From Thiopontia sp964415865 (GTDB taxonomy: Bacteria; Pseudomonadota; Gammaproteobacteria; GCF-002020875), in NCBI GenBank assembly GCA_964415865.1, contig CAYQBY010000004.1, positions 1 through 64,000 of the forward strand: a stretch of 64,000 bases of DNA, in the 5' to 3' direction. Positions 37,036-46,502 of the stretch are shown in pieces. The notes beneath the pieces were generated by a model. That model ran no database searches. It was not told where the DNA came from and saw only the letters and a program-made list of their open reading frames with translations. Position 1 is the first letter of the stretch. Every line of letters starts with the position of its first letter. Position numbers and translations under genes: made by a program.

Positions 37036-38004
37036 TCAGGTTTGGGCAGGGAAATGGTTAAATCCATCCTGGCCTGGAGTCCATTCATCCTTTCCACTCC
37101 ACTGCAGTTCACTACCAGCCTCTATCGTTCCAATTACAGATAGGTTAGATCCTGTATCTGTTATCTGTTTGGCTGCATCAGCAAACAATGTTTCCGAGAC
37201 GGTACAGCAAAGCTCATAGTCATCCCCTGCTGTCATTGCCAAATCAAATTTTTCTCTGGCAGCAAGCCCTGTAATGGCTGGATGCAGAGGGATAGAGTCC
37301 AGATTTATTATTGCCCCTACACTGCTCTGTTCAAGGATATGACTCAAGTCCGCCAATAGTCCATCAGATATATCTATCATTGAGGTAGCATAGTTGCGCA
37401 AAATAATGCCTGCCTCAACACGTGGGGTTGGACGATCCAGGTAATGGCTAATATGTTTCGCATCCCTTCCCTCTTGAATCTGCTGGAGTGCAAACCCTGC
37501 CGCACCCAGTGAATTGGTCACACAGATCAAATCTCCAGGTTTTGCGCCGCTTCTGCGCACAGCCTTACCCTCCGGTATCCAGCCATGAATCTGCATAGTC
37601 ATGGTAAGTGGTCCTCTGGTTGTATCACCACCGACAAGATCAATCTGATACTGGTCTGCCAGCGTAAACAGCCCCCTGGAGAATTCACTCAACCACTCTC
37701 TACTGTTCTCAGGAATAGTAAGAGCCAGAGTTGCCCATACTGGATCCGCCCCCATTGCAGCCATATCACTCAGATTTATCGCAAGCAGTTTATGCCCCAG
37801 AGCCTCTGGATCTGTTCCCTGCAAAAAGTGAACCCCCTCCACCATGGTATCAATGGATACAACCAGCTGATTTCCCTTTGGAATCTGTAGCAGAGATGCG
37901 TCATCTCCAATCCCAAGAGTAGTTTCGGGGTGATATTTCTCTGTTCTGTAGAAGCAGTCCCTGATCAGGGAGAACTCACCGCGATCTTGGCTATTTTTTT
38001 TCAT
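37036..38004 (-). CDS. thiL: Thiamine-monophosphate kinase
   Basis: A 322-residue PurM-fold kinase making thiamine diphosphate from the monophosphate. It has LGIGDDASLL, VVSIDTMVEGVHF, LVGGDTTRGP and MIDISDGLLADLSHI. The ATG at 38004 overlaps the nusB end by 14 bp; a TTG 9 bp further up is in frame. It closes the glyA-to-thiL operon; pgpA, often next, is absent. Confidence 0.95.
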   Translation of the reverse strand: MKKNSQDRGEFSLIRDCFYRTEKYHPETTLGIGDDASLLQIPKGNQLVVSIDTMVEGVHFLQGTDPEALGHKLLAINLSDMAAMGADPVWATLALTIPENSREWLSEFSRGLFTLADQYQIDLVGGDTTRGPLTMTMQIHGWIPEGKAVRRSGAKPGDLICVTNSLGAAGFALQQIQEGRDAKHISHYLDRPTPRVEAGIILRNYATSMIDISDGLLADLSHILEQSSVGAIINLDSIPLHPAITGLAAREKFDLAMTAGDDYELCCTVSETLFADAAKQITDTGSNLSVIGTIEAGSELQWSGKDEWTPGQDGFNHFPAQT

Positions 38005-38425
38005 GTGCCGCAATTTCTACCTTGCGGGATTCGCGTGCCACTCGATCGAGAGCTGCATTAATGAATTGATGACTCTTGGCCGAACCAAATGTTTTAGAGA
38101 GATTAATGTACTCATTAAGCACCACTCTGTATGGAACATCCGGCATATATAACAGCTCATAGGTACCCAATCTAAGCAATGCCTTTTCAACAGGGTCTAC
38201 CTGTTCAATTTTTCTGCTCAGATATGGTGAGACTGATTGATCAACAGATACCACCTCATCAACCAGCCCTTTGACCACTTCTTCAAAGAATAGATGATCG
38301 GCCCCCTCAAGAATTCCCTCTTCATGAAATTGAGAGATGATCTCAGCAGTAGGCTGCATAGATATAGACCACTGATAGAGTGCCTGAACTGCAGCACGCC
38401 TTGATCTGGAGCGTTCCTTGCTCAT
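37991..38425 (-). CDS. nusB: Transcription antitermination factor NusB
   Basis: A 144-residue helical RNA-binding protein of rRNA antitermination. It has RRAAVQALYQWSIS, LLRLGTYELLYMPDVPYRVVLNEYINLSKTFG and FINAALDRVARE. Standard length. It lies between ribH and thiL. Confidence 0.97.
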   Translation of the reverse strand: MSKERSRSRRAAVQALYQWSISMQPTAEIISQFHEEGILEGADHLFFEEVVKGLVDEVVSVDQSVSPYLSRKIEQVDPVEKALLRLGTYELLYMPDVPYRVVLNEYINLSKTFGSAKSHQFINAALDRVARESRKVEIAAHEKK

Positions 38426-38451
38426 TGTATTTTAGGAGAGAGGATACAAAT

Positions 38452-38922
38452 CTACAGCTGTTTCAACAGGTTGACCATCTCAATAGCTGAGATTGCAGCC
38501 TCGGCACCCTTGTTGCCAGCCTTGGTTCCAGAACGCTCAATAGCCTGTTCAATTGTATCTACAGTCAATAGACCAAAGGTGATTGGAGTACTACTCTCCA
38601 GTGAGACGGTCGCCAACCCCTTGGTTGCCTCCCCTGCAACAAAATCAAAATGCGGGGTTCCACCACGAATAACAGCACCGATTGCAATAATTGCATCGTA
38701 TCCCTCTTGTGCCATCTTCTGTGCAGCAATCGGCATCTCAAATGCGCCTGGAACCCTCACTACATGGATATCCTCGGCATTGGCTCCATTGCGAACCAGG
38801 GTATCAATTGCCCCTTCCAGTAGACTCTCCACCACAAAACTGTTGAAGCGGGCGACCACAATCCCAAAACGCCCACCATCTACATTAAGATTTGCCTCAG
38901 TTACCTTTACATTGCTGTTCAT
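38452..38922 (-). CDS. ribH: 6,7-dimethyl-8-ribityllumazine synthase
   Basis: A 156-residue lumazine synthase, the penultimate riboflavin step. It has [33 protein letters not shown], the substrate loop [15 protein letters not shown] with the catalytic His, and [11 protein letters not shown]. It is 21 bp downstream of the ribB-type gene. Confidence 0.97.
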   Translation of the reverse strand: MNSNVKVTEANLNVDGGRFGIVVARFNSFVVESLLEGAIDTLVRNGANAEDIHVVRVPGAFEMPIAAQKMAQEGYDAIIAIGAVIRGGTPHFDFVAGEATKGLATVSLESSTPITFGLLTVDTIEQAIERSGTKAGNKGAEAAISAIEMVNLLKQL

Positions 38923-38943
38923 ATTTTTTCCTCTATTTAATTA

Positions 38944-40047
38944 TCAGTAGGATACCGTCTCAACCAGCTCAAGTCCAAACCCGGAGAGGGCATGCAGTTT
39001 TCTGGGAGTACCCAAGACACGCATTTTTCTCACCCCAAGATCGAGCAGGATCTGTGCGCCAACACCAAAGTCACGCAGTTCACCTGTCGGTTTTGTGCTG
39101 TCTGACTGACTACCCTGCTGGTGATTTCTGATGCGTTCAATCAGATCACGTCCATCCTCCTCCTTGCGGAGCAGAAGCAGAACACCGTTCTCTTCCTCGG
39201 AAACTCTCTGCATATCTCGTTCCAGAGTGTGTCCACACCCCTCCCCATCCACAGAAAAGAGATCACATAACGTATCCAGCATATGCACACGAACCAGAAC
39301 CGGAGTCTCAGGATCAACCTCTCCCTTCACCAAAGCCAGATGGACCTCACCATCAATTGATTCACGGTAGGCCTTGATATGAAATGAACCATACTTGGTT
39401 TCAAGATCACTCTCGACCTCTGCCTCAACCGTTTTTTCATTACGAATTCTATGCTCAATAAGGTCAGCTACAGTTCCCAGCTTTAACCCATGTTCCTGGG
39501 CAAAGACCTCAAGATCGGGACGACGTGCCATGGTGCCATCTTCATTGAGAATCTCAACAATCACTGAGGATGGCTCAAGCCCAGCCATTCTGGCAAGATC
39601 ACAACCTGCCTCTGTATGCCCTGCACGAGTCAACACCCCACCAGGTTGTGCCATCAATGGAAATACGTGTCCCGGCATCACAATATCATCTGCAGTTGCA
39701 TCAGGTGCTGTTGCTGCCTGCACTGTGACTGCACGATCAGCCGCTGAAATGCCAGTAGTTACCCCTCTAGCTGCCTCAATTGAGACAGTAAAGTTGGTGC
39801 CATGCAGATCACTATTTGTGCCCGTTACCATTAACGGAAGATTTAACTGTTCACAACGATCACGAGTGAGCGTCAGACAGATCAAACCACGGCCATAACG
39901 GGCCATGAAATTAACATCCTCTGCAGTTGCCTTGGCTGCAGCCATAATCAGATCGCCTTCATTCTCACGATCCTCATCATCCATCAGTACAACCATTTTG
40001 CCCTGACGTATATCTTCAATAATCTCTTCTGGACTGTTCAGTTCCAT
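38944..40047 (-). CDS. ribB: 3,4-dihydroxy-2-butanone-4-phosphate synthase with degenerate GTP cyclohydrolase II domain (RibBX type)
   Basis: A 367-residue fusion. The N-terminal RibB domain (about 1-202) is intact: DDEDRENEGDL (23-33), YGRGLICL, and the catalytic stretch GHTEAGCDLARMAGL. The C-terminal RibA-like domain (about 210-367) has lost two of three zinc cysteines; only C271 of the CDCG motif region remains, with Asp and Glu at the other two sites, and the GRGIG catalytic turn is replaced by EEDGRDL. It should therefore not act as GTP cyclohydrolase II, and a separate RibA is expected elsewhere. This matches the RibBX variant known in Proteobacteria. Confidence 0.9.
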   Translation of the reverse strand: MELNSPEEIIEDIRQGKMVVLMDDEDRENEGDLIMAAAKATAEDVNFMARYGRGLICLTLTRDRCEQLNLPLMVTGTNSDLHGTNFTVSIEAARGVTTGISAADRAVTVQAATAPDATADDIVMPGHVFPLMAQPGGVLTRAGHTEAGCDLARMAGLEPSSVIVEILNEDGTMARRPDLEVFAQEHGLKLGTVADLIEHRIRNEKTVEAEVESDLETKYGSFHIKAYRESIDGEVHLALVKGEVDPETPVLVRVHMLDTLCDLFSVDGEGCGHTLERDMQRVSEEENGVLLLLRKEEDGRDLIERIRNHQQGSQSDSTKPTGELRDFGVGAQILLDLGVRKMRVLGTPRKLHALSGFGLELVETVSY

Positions 40048-40063
40048 TATTCTGTTCTACCTG

Positions 40064-40726
40064 TTATTTTCCTAGAAACCCATTTTCAGCAAGAAACTCC
40101 ATACTGATTCCCTCTACCCCTGACTCTGCCGCACGATCCCCCAGCATCATCCTCTCCAGATAACGGGCAATCAGATCCACCTCAAGATTAACCCTTGTAC
40201 CCGTCTGAAAACTCTCCATCGTAGTTTCCTGCAGGGTATGAGGGACAATATTGAGATCAAATATAGCTCCATCCACACCATTTACTGTAAGACTGATACC
40301 GTTGACCGTAATTGAACCCTTCTCAGCTATATAGCGAGCCAACTCATCTGGTGCTTTTATCTGGAAATGAACTGAACGCCCATCATCCGAGCGACTTGTT
40401 ACCTCACCCACGCCATCTACATGACCACTCACCATGTGCCCCCCAAGACGGGTGGTTGGTGTTAGTGCCTTTTCAAGATTCACTGCTGATCCAGCCTTTA
40501 GCTGGGAAAATGCAGTACGTGACAAGGTTTCACCAGATACATCTGCCACAAATCCATTCCCTGGCAGTTCTACAGCAGTCAGACAGACGCCATTAACGGC
40601 AATACTATCCCCAAGCTGCACATCATCCAGATTCAGTTTTCCTGTTTCGACAAAAATTCTGGCATCACTCCCTTTGGGTTCAATGCGTGAAATATGCCCT
40701 ATTGACTCTATAATTCCTGTAAACAT
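40064..40726 (-). CDS. ribE: Riboflavin synthase alpha chain
   Basis: A 220-residue trimeric enzyme dismutating lumazine to riboflavin. Two lumazine-binding repeats are visible: MFTGIIESIG...GDSIAVNGVCLTAVEL and LGGHMVSGHVDGVGEV...GSITVNGISLTVNGV. The start at 40726 (MFTGIIES) is the family start; a TTG three codons up is in frame. It sits between ribD and the ribB-type gene. Confidence 0.96.
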   Translation of the reverse strand: MFTGIIESIGHISRIEPKGSDARIFVETGKLNLDDVQLGDSIAVNGVCLTAVELPGNGFVADVSGETLSRTAFSQLKAGSAVNLEKALTPTTRLGGHMVSGHVDGVGEVTSRSDDGRSVHFQIKAPDELARYIAEKGSITVNGISLTVNGVDGAIFDLNIVPHTLQETTMESFQTGTRVNLEVDLIARYLERMMLGDRAAESGVEGISMEFLAENGFLGK

Positions 40727-40742
40727 AACCGTCAAGGATACC

Positions 40743-41846
40743 TTAATGAGCTGTTAACGTCATTCTGAGATCATCACCAACCATCCTGATATCCTTAATT
40801 TTTAACGATATTTTCTCACTCATCTGCTGTAGAGGAAGGTCGAACAGAGGGCGGGCATCGCTTCCCATGAGTATTGGTGCTGTATACAGCACAACCTCAT
40901 CAACCAGCCGGTGCTGCATAAGAGCTCCCGCAAGAGTTGCTCCGGCCTCCACATGGAGCTCGTTGATTTCAAGCTCTGCCAGCTGATGCATAAGCTGCTG
41001 AAGATTCAGCCCATGTTCAGAGCGATCCACTCTTATTATTCTTAGGTTTTCACTGGCTGGCCAATCAGAAGGAATGGTGGTTTCGGTTGCAATGGCCATG
41101 ATGATGTCTCCGTCAGTGGAGAACAATTTAGCCGATGATGGTGTCTTTCCATCAGGATCAAGCACCACTCGTACAGGCAGTATGAACTCACCACTAAACT
41201 CTCGTACATTCAGGGATGGATCATCGACCAGTATCGTTCCAACACCAGTCAGAATTGCCGAGCTCCGTGCACGCAGCAACTGCACATCCTTACGGGCATC
41301 TACTCCAGTAATCCATTTGCTCTCTCCTGATGACATGGCGGTACGGCCATCCATACTCATTGCCATTTTTACTCGAACGAATGGACGTCTATTTCGCATT
41401 CGCGCCAGAAAACCTGGATTCAACTGCTCTGTACCCCCAGGAAGCAGTCCACTTTGAACATCAATGCCCGCCACTGCCATCTCCCTGATGCCATCTCCTG
41501 ATACCTCAGGGTTCGGGTCCTCCAGTGCAACCACTACACGTGACACACCAGAATCAATCAGGGCCTTGCTGCATGGTGGGGTCTTGCCAAAATGGCTACA
41601 TGGCTCCAGAGTAACGTAGGCTGTTGCTCCCCTGGCAGAGTCTCCGGCCTGATTGAGCGCATTGATCTCGGCATGCGGACCTCCTGCATGCTTATGGAAT
41701 CCCTCACCCACAACAACCCCATCACGCACCAGCACACATCCAACACGGGGGTTGGGATCAGTTGTATAGAGCCCCAACTCTGCCAGTTTGTGGGCATGCG
41801 CCATCCAGCTGTAATCTTCCGAACTAAAAACCGTGCTACTACTCAT
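40743..41846 (-). CDS. ribD: Bifunctional riboflavin deaminase/reductase
   Basis: A 367-residue two-domain enzyme. The deaminase half has zinc ligands in AGGPHAEINAL and LEPCSHFGKTPPCSKALI. The reductase half has VRVKMAMSMDGRTAMSSGESKWITG and ELHVEAGATLAGALM. It carries out two successive steps after GTP cyclohydrolase II. It is 10 bp downstream of nrdR, the usual pairing. Confidence 0.97.
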   Translation of the reverse strand: MSSSTVFSSEDYSWMAHAHKLAELGLYTTDPNPRVGCVLVRDGVVVGEGFHKHAGGPHAEINALNQAGDSARGATAYVTLEPCSHFGKTPPCSKALIDSGVSRVVVALEDPNPEVSGDGIREMAVAGIDVQSGLLPGGTEQLNPGFLARMRNRRPFVRVKMAMSMDGRTAMSSGESKWITGVDARKDVQLLRARSSAILTGVGTILVDDPSLNVREFSGEFILPVRVVLDPDGKTPSSAKLFSTDGDIIMAIATETTIPSDWPASENLRIIRVDRSEHGLNLQQLMHQLAELEINELHVEAGATLAGALMQHRLVDEVVLYTAPILMGSDARPLFDLPLQQMSEKISLKIKDIRMVGDDLRMTLTAH

Positions 41847-41856
41847 CTGTTATGAA

Positions 41857-42393
41857 TTACTTCTTCTTTCCATCATTATGGAGTGGATCTCTGTTTTCAC
41901 CAGTCAGCAGCTGTAGTTGCAGATCATTTTTTCCCAATTTGGTTTCATGCTCCATACGCTCCACCATCTCACGAAAGGCATTAACATCCTGAAAGCTTCG
42001 ATAGACAGAGGCAAAACGGATATACCCCACCTCATCGAGATTACGCAACTCATCCATCACCCACTCTCCCAGCTCACGGGACTGCACTTCGCGTTCACCT
42101 CTGGTAATCAGGCGATGTCTGATCCTCTCAATGGCTGCATCAATACTCTCGGTCTCAACCGGACGTTTTTCCAGTGCACGAAGAAACCCTCTGCGCAACC
42201 TCTCCTCATCAAATGGCTGACGATTGCCATCATTCTTGATAATTCTTGGGGTCGCCAGATCCACAACCTCAAAGGTTGTGAAGCGCTCACTACAGGCCTG
42301 ACACTCTCTACGCCTGCGCACCTGATCCCCCTCTCCGACCAGGCGAGAGTCAACCACACGAGTATCTTCCGCTCCACAAAATGGACACCTCAT
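41857..42393 (-). CDS. nrdR: Transcriptional repressor NrdR
   Basis: A 178-residue regulator of ribonucleotide reductase genes. An N-terminal zinc ribbon has [15 protein letters not shown] and [17 protein letters not shown]. The ATP-cone domain (about 50-140) starts [22 protein letters not shown]. The roughly 28-residue C-terminal extension is slightly longer than in E. coli (149 residues). It lies between glyA and ribD, 39 bp after glyA. Confidence 0.97.
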   Translation of the reverse strand: MRCPFCGAEDTRVVDSRLVGEGDQVRRRRECQACSERFTTFEVVDLATPRIIKNDGNRQPFDEERLRRGFLRALEKRPVETESIDAAIERIRHRLITRGEREVQSRELGEWVMDELRNLDEVGYIRFASVYRSFQDVNAFREMVERMEHETKLGKNDLQLQLLTGENRDPLHNDGKKK

Positions 42394-42432
42394 TCTAGTA
42401 CCCCCCCAGGGTAGAGATAATCTGTCAGCTCT

Positions 42433-43686
42433 TTACCCGTACACAGGAAAACGTGCACATAGATCCAGAACCTTCTGTTTTACACTATCAATGGTTTCCT
42501 GATTAGTCACATCATCCATTACATCACACATCCACTCTGCAAGTTCAGTTGCCTCAGCCTCACCAAACCCTCGTGTAGTAATTGCAGGGGTTCCGACACG
42601 AATACCGCTGGTAACAAATGGGGACTGTGGATCATTGGGGACAGCATTCTTGTTTACGGTGATATTGGCCGCTCCAAGGGCAGCATCCGCCTCTTTTCCT
42701 GTAATACCTTTCTTGATGAGATCAACCAGGAATAGATGGTTATCTGTTCCTCCGGAGACCACATCATAGTCATGAGTCAAGAACACCTTGGCCATTGCCT
42801 GTGCATTCAGTTTTACCTGGTGCTGATAGCTCTTGAACGATGGGTCCAGCGCCTCCTTGAATGCAACAGCCTTGGCAGCAATAACATGCATCAGTGGACC
42901 ACCCTGAGTCCCTGGAAAAACCAGTGAATTAAGTTTCTTCTCAATCTCCGGATTTGATTTGGCAAGAATGATTCCACCACGAGGGCCACGCAATGTCTTA
43001 TGGGTGGTTGTGGTAGTTACATCTGCAATCTGTACTGGACTTGGATACTCATCTGCAGCAATAAGACCGGCAACATGCGCCATATCAACAAACAGATAGG
43101 CTCCAATCTCATCTGCAATCTTGCGGAAACGTCCCCAATCAACCTCTCTGGAGTAGGCAGAAAAACCGGCCACAATCATTTTTGGTTTATGCTCACGAGC
43201 CAGTGACTCCATCTCCTCATAATCCAACAACCCTGTATCGTTGTTAAGACCGTACTGAACAGCATTGTAGATTTTGCCTGAGAAGTTTGGTTTTGCTCCG
43301 TGAGTCAGATGTCCGCCTGCATCAAGGCTCATTCCCAGAATAGTGTCCCCTGGAAGACATAATGCCTGATAGACAGCAGCATTTGCCTGTGAGCCTGAGT
43401 GAGGCTGCACATTTGCATAATCGGCACCGAACAGCTCCTTGGCACGATCAATTGCCAGTTGCTCAGCAATATCAACGTACTCACAGCCACCGTAGTAGCG
43501 TTTTCCTGGATACCCTTCTGCATATTTATTGGTCAGCTGAGATCCTTGTGCCTCCATAACCCGAGGGCTTGCGTAGTTCTCAGAGGCAATCAGTTCAATA
43601 TGCTCTTCCTGTCGACGCTCCTCATTCTGCATCGCACTCCAGAGCTCATCATCAAATCCTGCAACTGTCATATCCTTTGAAAACAT
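42433..43686 (-). CDS. glyA: Serine hydroxymethyltransferase
   Basis: A 417-residue PLP enzyme converting serine and tetrahydrofolate to glycine and methylene-tetrahydrofolate. The PLP lysine is in [36 protein letters not shown] and the [15 protein letters not shown] loop are intact. An internal ATG (M6, [11 protein letters not shown]) is an alternative start. It heads the nrdR-rib-nusB-thiL run and feeds glycine to the Gcv system located near 60 kb. Confidence 0.98.
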   Translation of the reverse strand: MFSKDMTVAGFDDELWSAMQNEERRQEEHIELIASENYASPRVMEAQGSQLTNKYAEGYPGKRYYGGCEYVDIAEQLAIDRAKELFGADYANVQPHSGSQANAAVYQALCLPGDTILGMSLDAGGHLTHGAKPNFSGKIYNAVQYGLNNDTGLLDYEEMESLAREHKPKMIVAGFSAYSREVDWGRFRKIADEIGAYLFVDMAHVAGLIAADEYPSPVQIADVTTTTTHKTLRGPRGGIILAKSNPEIEKKLNSLVFPGTQGGPLMHVIAAKAVAFKEALDPSFKSYQHQVKLNAQAMAKVFLTHDYDVVSGGTDNHLFLVDLIKKGITGKEADAALGAANITVNKNAVPNDPQSPFVTSGIRVGTPAITTRGFGEAEATELAEWMCDVMDDVTNQETIDSVKQKVLDLCARFPVYG

Positions 43687-43800
43687 CTACCAATCCTTTA
43701 ATACATAAAAAGTGAACATAATCGCTCATTTTACCACATCAAATAGACCACCTTGCGGTCAAAAAAGTGCTATCCCTACCCCTAAATTGTAAAATACCTG

Positions 43801-43829
43801 TTGACTATTTTAGTATTAAATAATATACT
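43801..43829 (+). promoter_or_regulatory. Sigma-70 promoter for ettA-efpL
   Basis: TTGACT (43801-43806), 17-bp spacer, TATACT (43824-43829), predicted start near 43836. This leaves a leader of about 120 nt before the ettA ATG, in which I saw no clear riboswitch. The rest of the 271-bp glyA-ettA gap is AT-rich and should also hold the glyA promoter. Confidence 0.7.
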
Positions 43830-43957
43830 CATACGTCTTGGGGTTTTACCTCCAATCCATGTTTCACGGATGATCGTTGCACAGGGACGTGCACTTTTAC
43901 TTTCTCTGTTTACATTCGTTATACTCCCCGCCCCGCAACAATAGAGTTGGAGTAATA

Positions 43958-45625
43958 ATGGCTCAATTCATCTACACCATGAACCGCGTCGGCAAGATTG
44001 TGCCTGGCGGTCGAGAAATCCTAAAAGATATATCTCTCTCATTTTTCCCTGGCGCAAAAATTGGCGTACTAGGACTAAATGGCGCCGGAAAATCTACCCT
44101 GCTCAAAATCATGGCGGGACTGGATAGCGAGATTGAGGGGGAAGCTCGCCCACAAGCGGGAATAAAAATTGGATATCTCCCTCAGGAGCCACAACTTGAC
44201 CCCGCCAAGGATGTCCGTGGAAATGTAGAGGAGGGAGTCGCCGAAACCAAGGCTCTGATAGACCGCTTCAATGAGGTGAGCGCAGGGTTTGCCGATCCTG
44301 ATGCTGACTTTGATGCCCTACTTGCTGAGCAGGCTGAACTTCAGGACAAGATCGACTCTGCCGGAGCATGGGAACTGGATCGTAAGCTGGAGATTGCTGC
44401 AGATGCACTTCGTCTTCCTCCATGGGAGTCTGATGTCACCAAGCTTTCAGGAGGTGAGCGTCGCCGGGTTGCTCTCTGCCGCCTACTACTCTCAAACCCT
44501 GACATGCTATTACTGGATGAGCCAACCAACCATCTGGATGCGGAATCCATCGCCTGGCTTGAACGATTCCTCCATGATTTTCCTGGAACTGTGGTTGCCA
44601 TTACCCATGACCGCTATTTTCTGGATAATGTTGCTGGCTGGATTCTGGAACTGGATCGTGGACGCGGCATTCCATGGGAAGGAAACTACTCATCATGGCT
44701 GGAACAGAAACAGAATCGACTGCAGATGGAAGAGAAGCAGGAGAGTGCGCGCCAGAAGACCATGAAGGAGGAGTTGGAGTGGATTCGCTCCAACCAAAAA
44801 GGTCGTCACGCCAAGAGTAAAGCTCGTATTGCCCGCTTTGATGAGCTCTCTTCTCATGATGCACAGGCTCGGAACGAGACTCATGAGATATATATACCAC
44901 CTGGCCCCAGACTGGGTGACCTGGTAATCGAAGGAACAGGCATCAGCAAGGGATTTGGTGATCGTCTACTGGTTGATGAGCTTAACTTCAATCTTCCTCC
45001 CGGCGGTATTGTAGGAATTATCGGCCCAAATGGCGCAGGTAAAACCACCCTTTTCAGAATGCTGACTGGAGATGAGAAACCAGATGCTGGAGAGATCAAA
45101 ATTGGTGAGACAGTAAAACTCTCTCATGTTGATCAGAGTCGTGATGCACTAGACTCCAAACAGACCGTATGGGAAGCCATCTCTGATGGGCAGGAGATTC
45201 TGCGGATTGGTGGCTACGAAACCAACTCCCGAGCCTATGTCTCTCGCTTCAATTTCCGTGGCGGTGACCAACAGAAACAGGTTGGTGACCTCTCTGGTGG
45301 TGAACGAAATCGTGTACATCTGGCCAAATTACTACAGAGTGGTGGCAACGTACTACTGCTTGATGAGCCCACAAATGATCTTGATGTTGAGACCCTGCGC
45401 GCACTGGAGGAGGCTCTGCTGGCATTCCCTGGTTGTGCGGTGGTGATCTCACACGATCGATGGTTCCTGGATCGTATTGCCACCCATATGCTCGCCTTTG
45501 AGGGTGACAGCAACGTGGTCTGGTTTGAGGGCAACTATGCTGATTACGAAAAGGACCGCAAGAGACGACTGGGTGCTGATGCAGATCAACCACACAGGAT
45601 TAAATATCGTCCGATATCAAAATGA
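43958..45625 (+). CDS. ettA: Energy-dependent translational throttle protein EttA
   Basis: A 555-residue ABC-F ATPase that gates the ribosomal E site in response to ATP level. I chose ATG 43958, preceded by TTGGAG, because [22 protein letters not shown] is the family start; the frame extends 27 codons upstream without similarity. There are two ABC cassettes (GLNGAGKST with [25 protein letters not shown] with [15 protein letters not shown]), separated by a charged linker containing [15 protein letters not shown]-type DEPTNHLD and DEPTNDLD Walker B boxes are kept. Confidence 0.96.
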   Translation: MAQFIYTMNRVGKIVPGGREILKDISLSFFPGAKIGVLGLNGAGKSTLLKIMAGLDSEIEGEARPQAGIKIGYLPQEPQLDPAKDVRGNVEEGVAETKALIDRFNEVSAGFADPDADFDALLAEQAELQDKIDSAGAWELDRKLEIAADALRLPPWESDVTKLSGGERRRVALCRLLLSNPDMLLLDEPTNHLDAESIAWLERFLHDFPGTVVAITHDRYFLDNVAGWILELDRGRGIPWEGNYSSWLEQKQNRLQMEEKQESARQKTMKEELEWIRSNQKGRHAKSKARIARFDELSSHDAQARNETHEIYIPPGPRLGDLVIEGTGISKGFGDRLLVDELNFNLPPGGIVGIIGPNGAGKTTLFRMLTGDEKPDAGEIKIGETVKLSHVDQSRDALDSKQTVWEAISDGQEILRIGGYETNSRAYVSRFNFRGGDQQKQVGDLSGGERNRVHLAKLLQSGGNVLLLDEPTNDLDVETLRALEEALLAFPGCAVVISHDRWFLDRIATHMLAFEGDSNVVWFEGNYADYEKDRKRRLGADADQPHRIKYRPISK

Positions 45626-45696
45626 ACTAAATGGTAGCTTCTGGTACGCTGACTCAGCACACCAAAATCCACCAACAATAGAGATGGAAGAGAGCC

Positions 45697-46266
45697 ATGC
45701 CAAAAGCATCAGAACTAAAACGTGGAATGATAGTAGAGATTAACGGTACACCACATGCGGTAAAAACTGTTGAGTCAAAAAGCCCCTCCTCTCGTGGAGC
45801 TTCAACACTATACAAGATACGTTTCACCAATCTTCAGAGCGGGCAGAAACTGGATGAGTCATTCAAGAGTGATGATCTGTTAAAGGATGCTGATTGCCTA
45901 AAAAGATCAGTTCAATACTCATACAGTGATGGTGAAAATTATGTGTTTATGGATCAGGAAGACTATTCCCAGTATGAGGTCAACAGCAATGATCTGTCAG
46001 AGCAATCCGGATATATGATCGAGGGAATGGATGGAATTACCGTCCTCATCTCTGATGACAAAGTGCTCGGCATTGAACTCCCTCAGACTGTCACTCTGAC
46101 TATTACGGAAACTGCCCCAGGAATAAAAGGGGCCACTGCAACTGGACGCACCAAACCGGCACAGCTATCTACCGGAATAGAAATTCAGGTTCCTGAGTAC
46201 CTGGAGAGTGGAGAGGAGATCAAGGTACATACTGGAACAGGCAAGTTTATCTCCCGAGCCAAGTAG
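45697..46266 (+). CDS. efpL: Elongation factor P-like protein EfpL (YeiP)
   Basis: A 189-residue three-domain EF-P paralogue that relieves ribosome stalling. The tip loop reads KSPSSRGASTLYK with Arg at position 33, as in EfpL/YeiP, rather than the modified Lys of EF-P. C-terminal LPQTVTLTITETAPGIKGA and LSTGIEIQVPEYLESGEEIKV fit. It lies 71 bp downstream of ettA with GATGGAAGAGAG as the ribosome site, most likely in the same unit. Confidence 0.94.
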   Translation: MPKASELKRGMIVEINGTPHAVKTVESKSPSSRGASTLYKIRFTNLQSGQKLDESFKSDDLLKDADCLKRSVQYSYSDGENYVFMDQEDYSQYEVNSNDLSEQSGYMIEGMDGITVLISDDKVLGIELPQTVTLTITETAPGIKGATATGRTKPAQLSTGIEIQVPEYLESGEEIKVHTGTGKFISRAK

Positions 46267-46277
46267 GGTTTGCCTAT

Positions 46278-46502
46278 TTAATGTCTATCTTTGGGGGGTA
46301 CAGGATCATGCCCACCCTCATGCCACGGATGGCAACGACCAATTCTGCGAATGGCCATCCAACTTCCACGCAATGCGCCATGCTCTTTCAAGGCATCAAT
46401 AGCATAGTTGGAACAGGTAGGAGTGAAACGACAGCTCTGACCTATCCATGGACTGAGAACAATCTGATAGCCACGAACCAGGAGGACCAGTAGTGTCTTC
46501 AC
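46278..46502 (-). CDS. yidD: Membrane protein insertion efficiency factor YidD
   Basis: A 74-residue small protein with the family core RGYQIVLSPWIGQSCRFTPT, CSNYAIDALKEHG and RCHPWHEGGHDPVP. I chose GTG 46502, which overlaps the aroG stop as GTGA and puts the start directly at KTLLVLLVRGYQ, as in relatives; the open frame extends 25 codons further up inside aroG without similarity. Usually found with rnpA and yidC, here detached. Confidence 0.88.
   Translation of the reverse strand: MKTLLVLLVRGYQIVLSPWIGQSCRFTPTCSNYAIDALKEHGALRGSWMAIRRIGRCHPWHEGGHDPVPPKDRH

Noticed and set aside
39395..39898. A 167-codon plus-strand frame opposite the ribB-type gene, with similar frames opposite ribH and nrdR
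   Set aside because: Ser/Arg-rich antisense translations typical of mirrored codon bias; no ribosome sites.
40048..40063. FMN riboswitch ahead of the riboflavin genes
   Set aside because: Gene gaps in the rib operon are 8-40 bp, too short for an FMN aptamer, and none was seen upstream of glyA.
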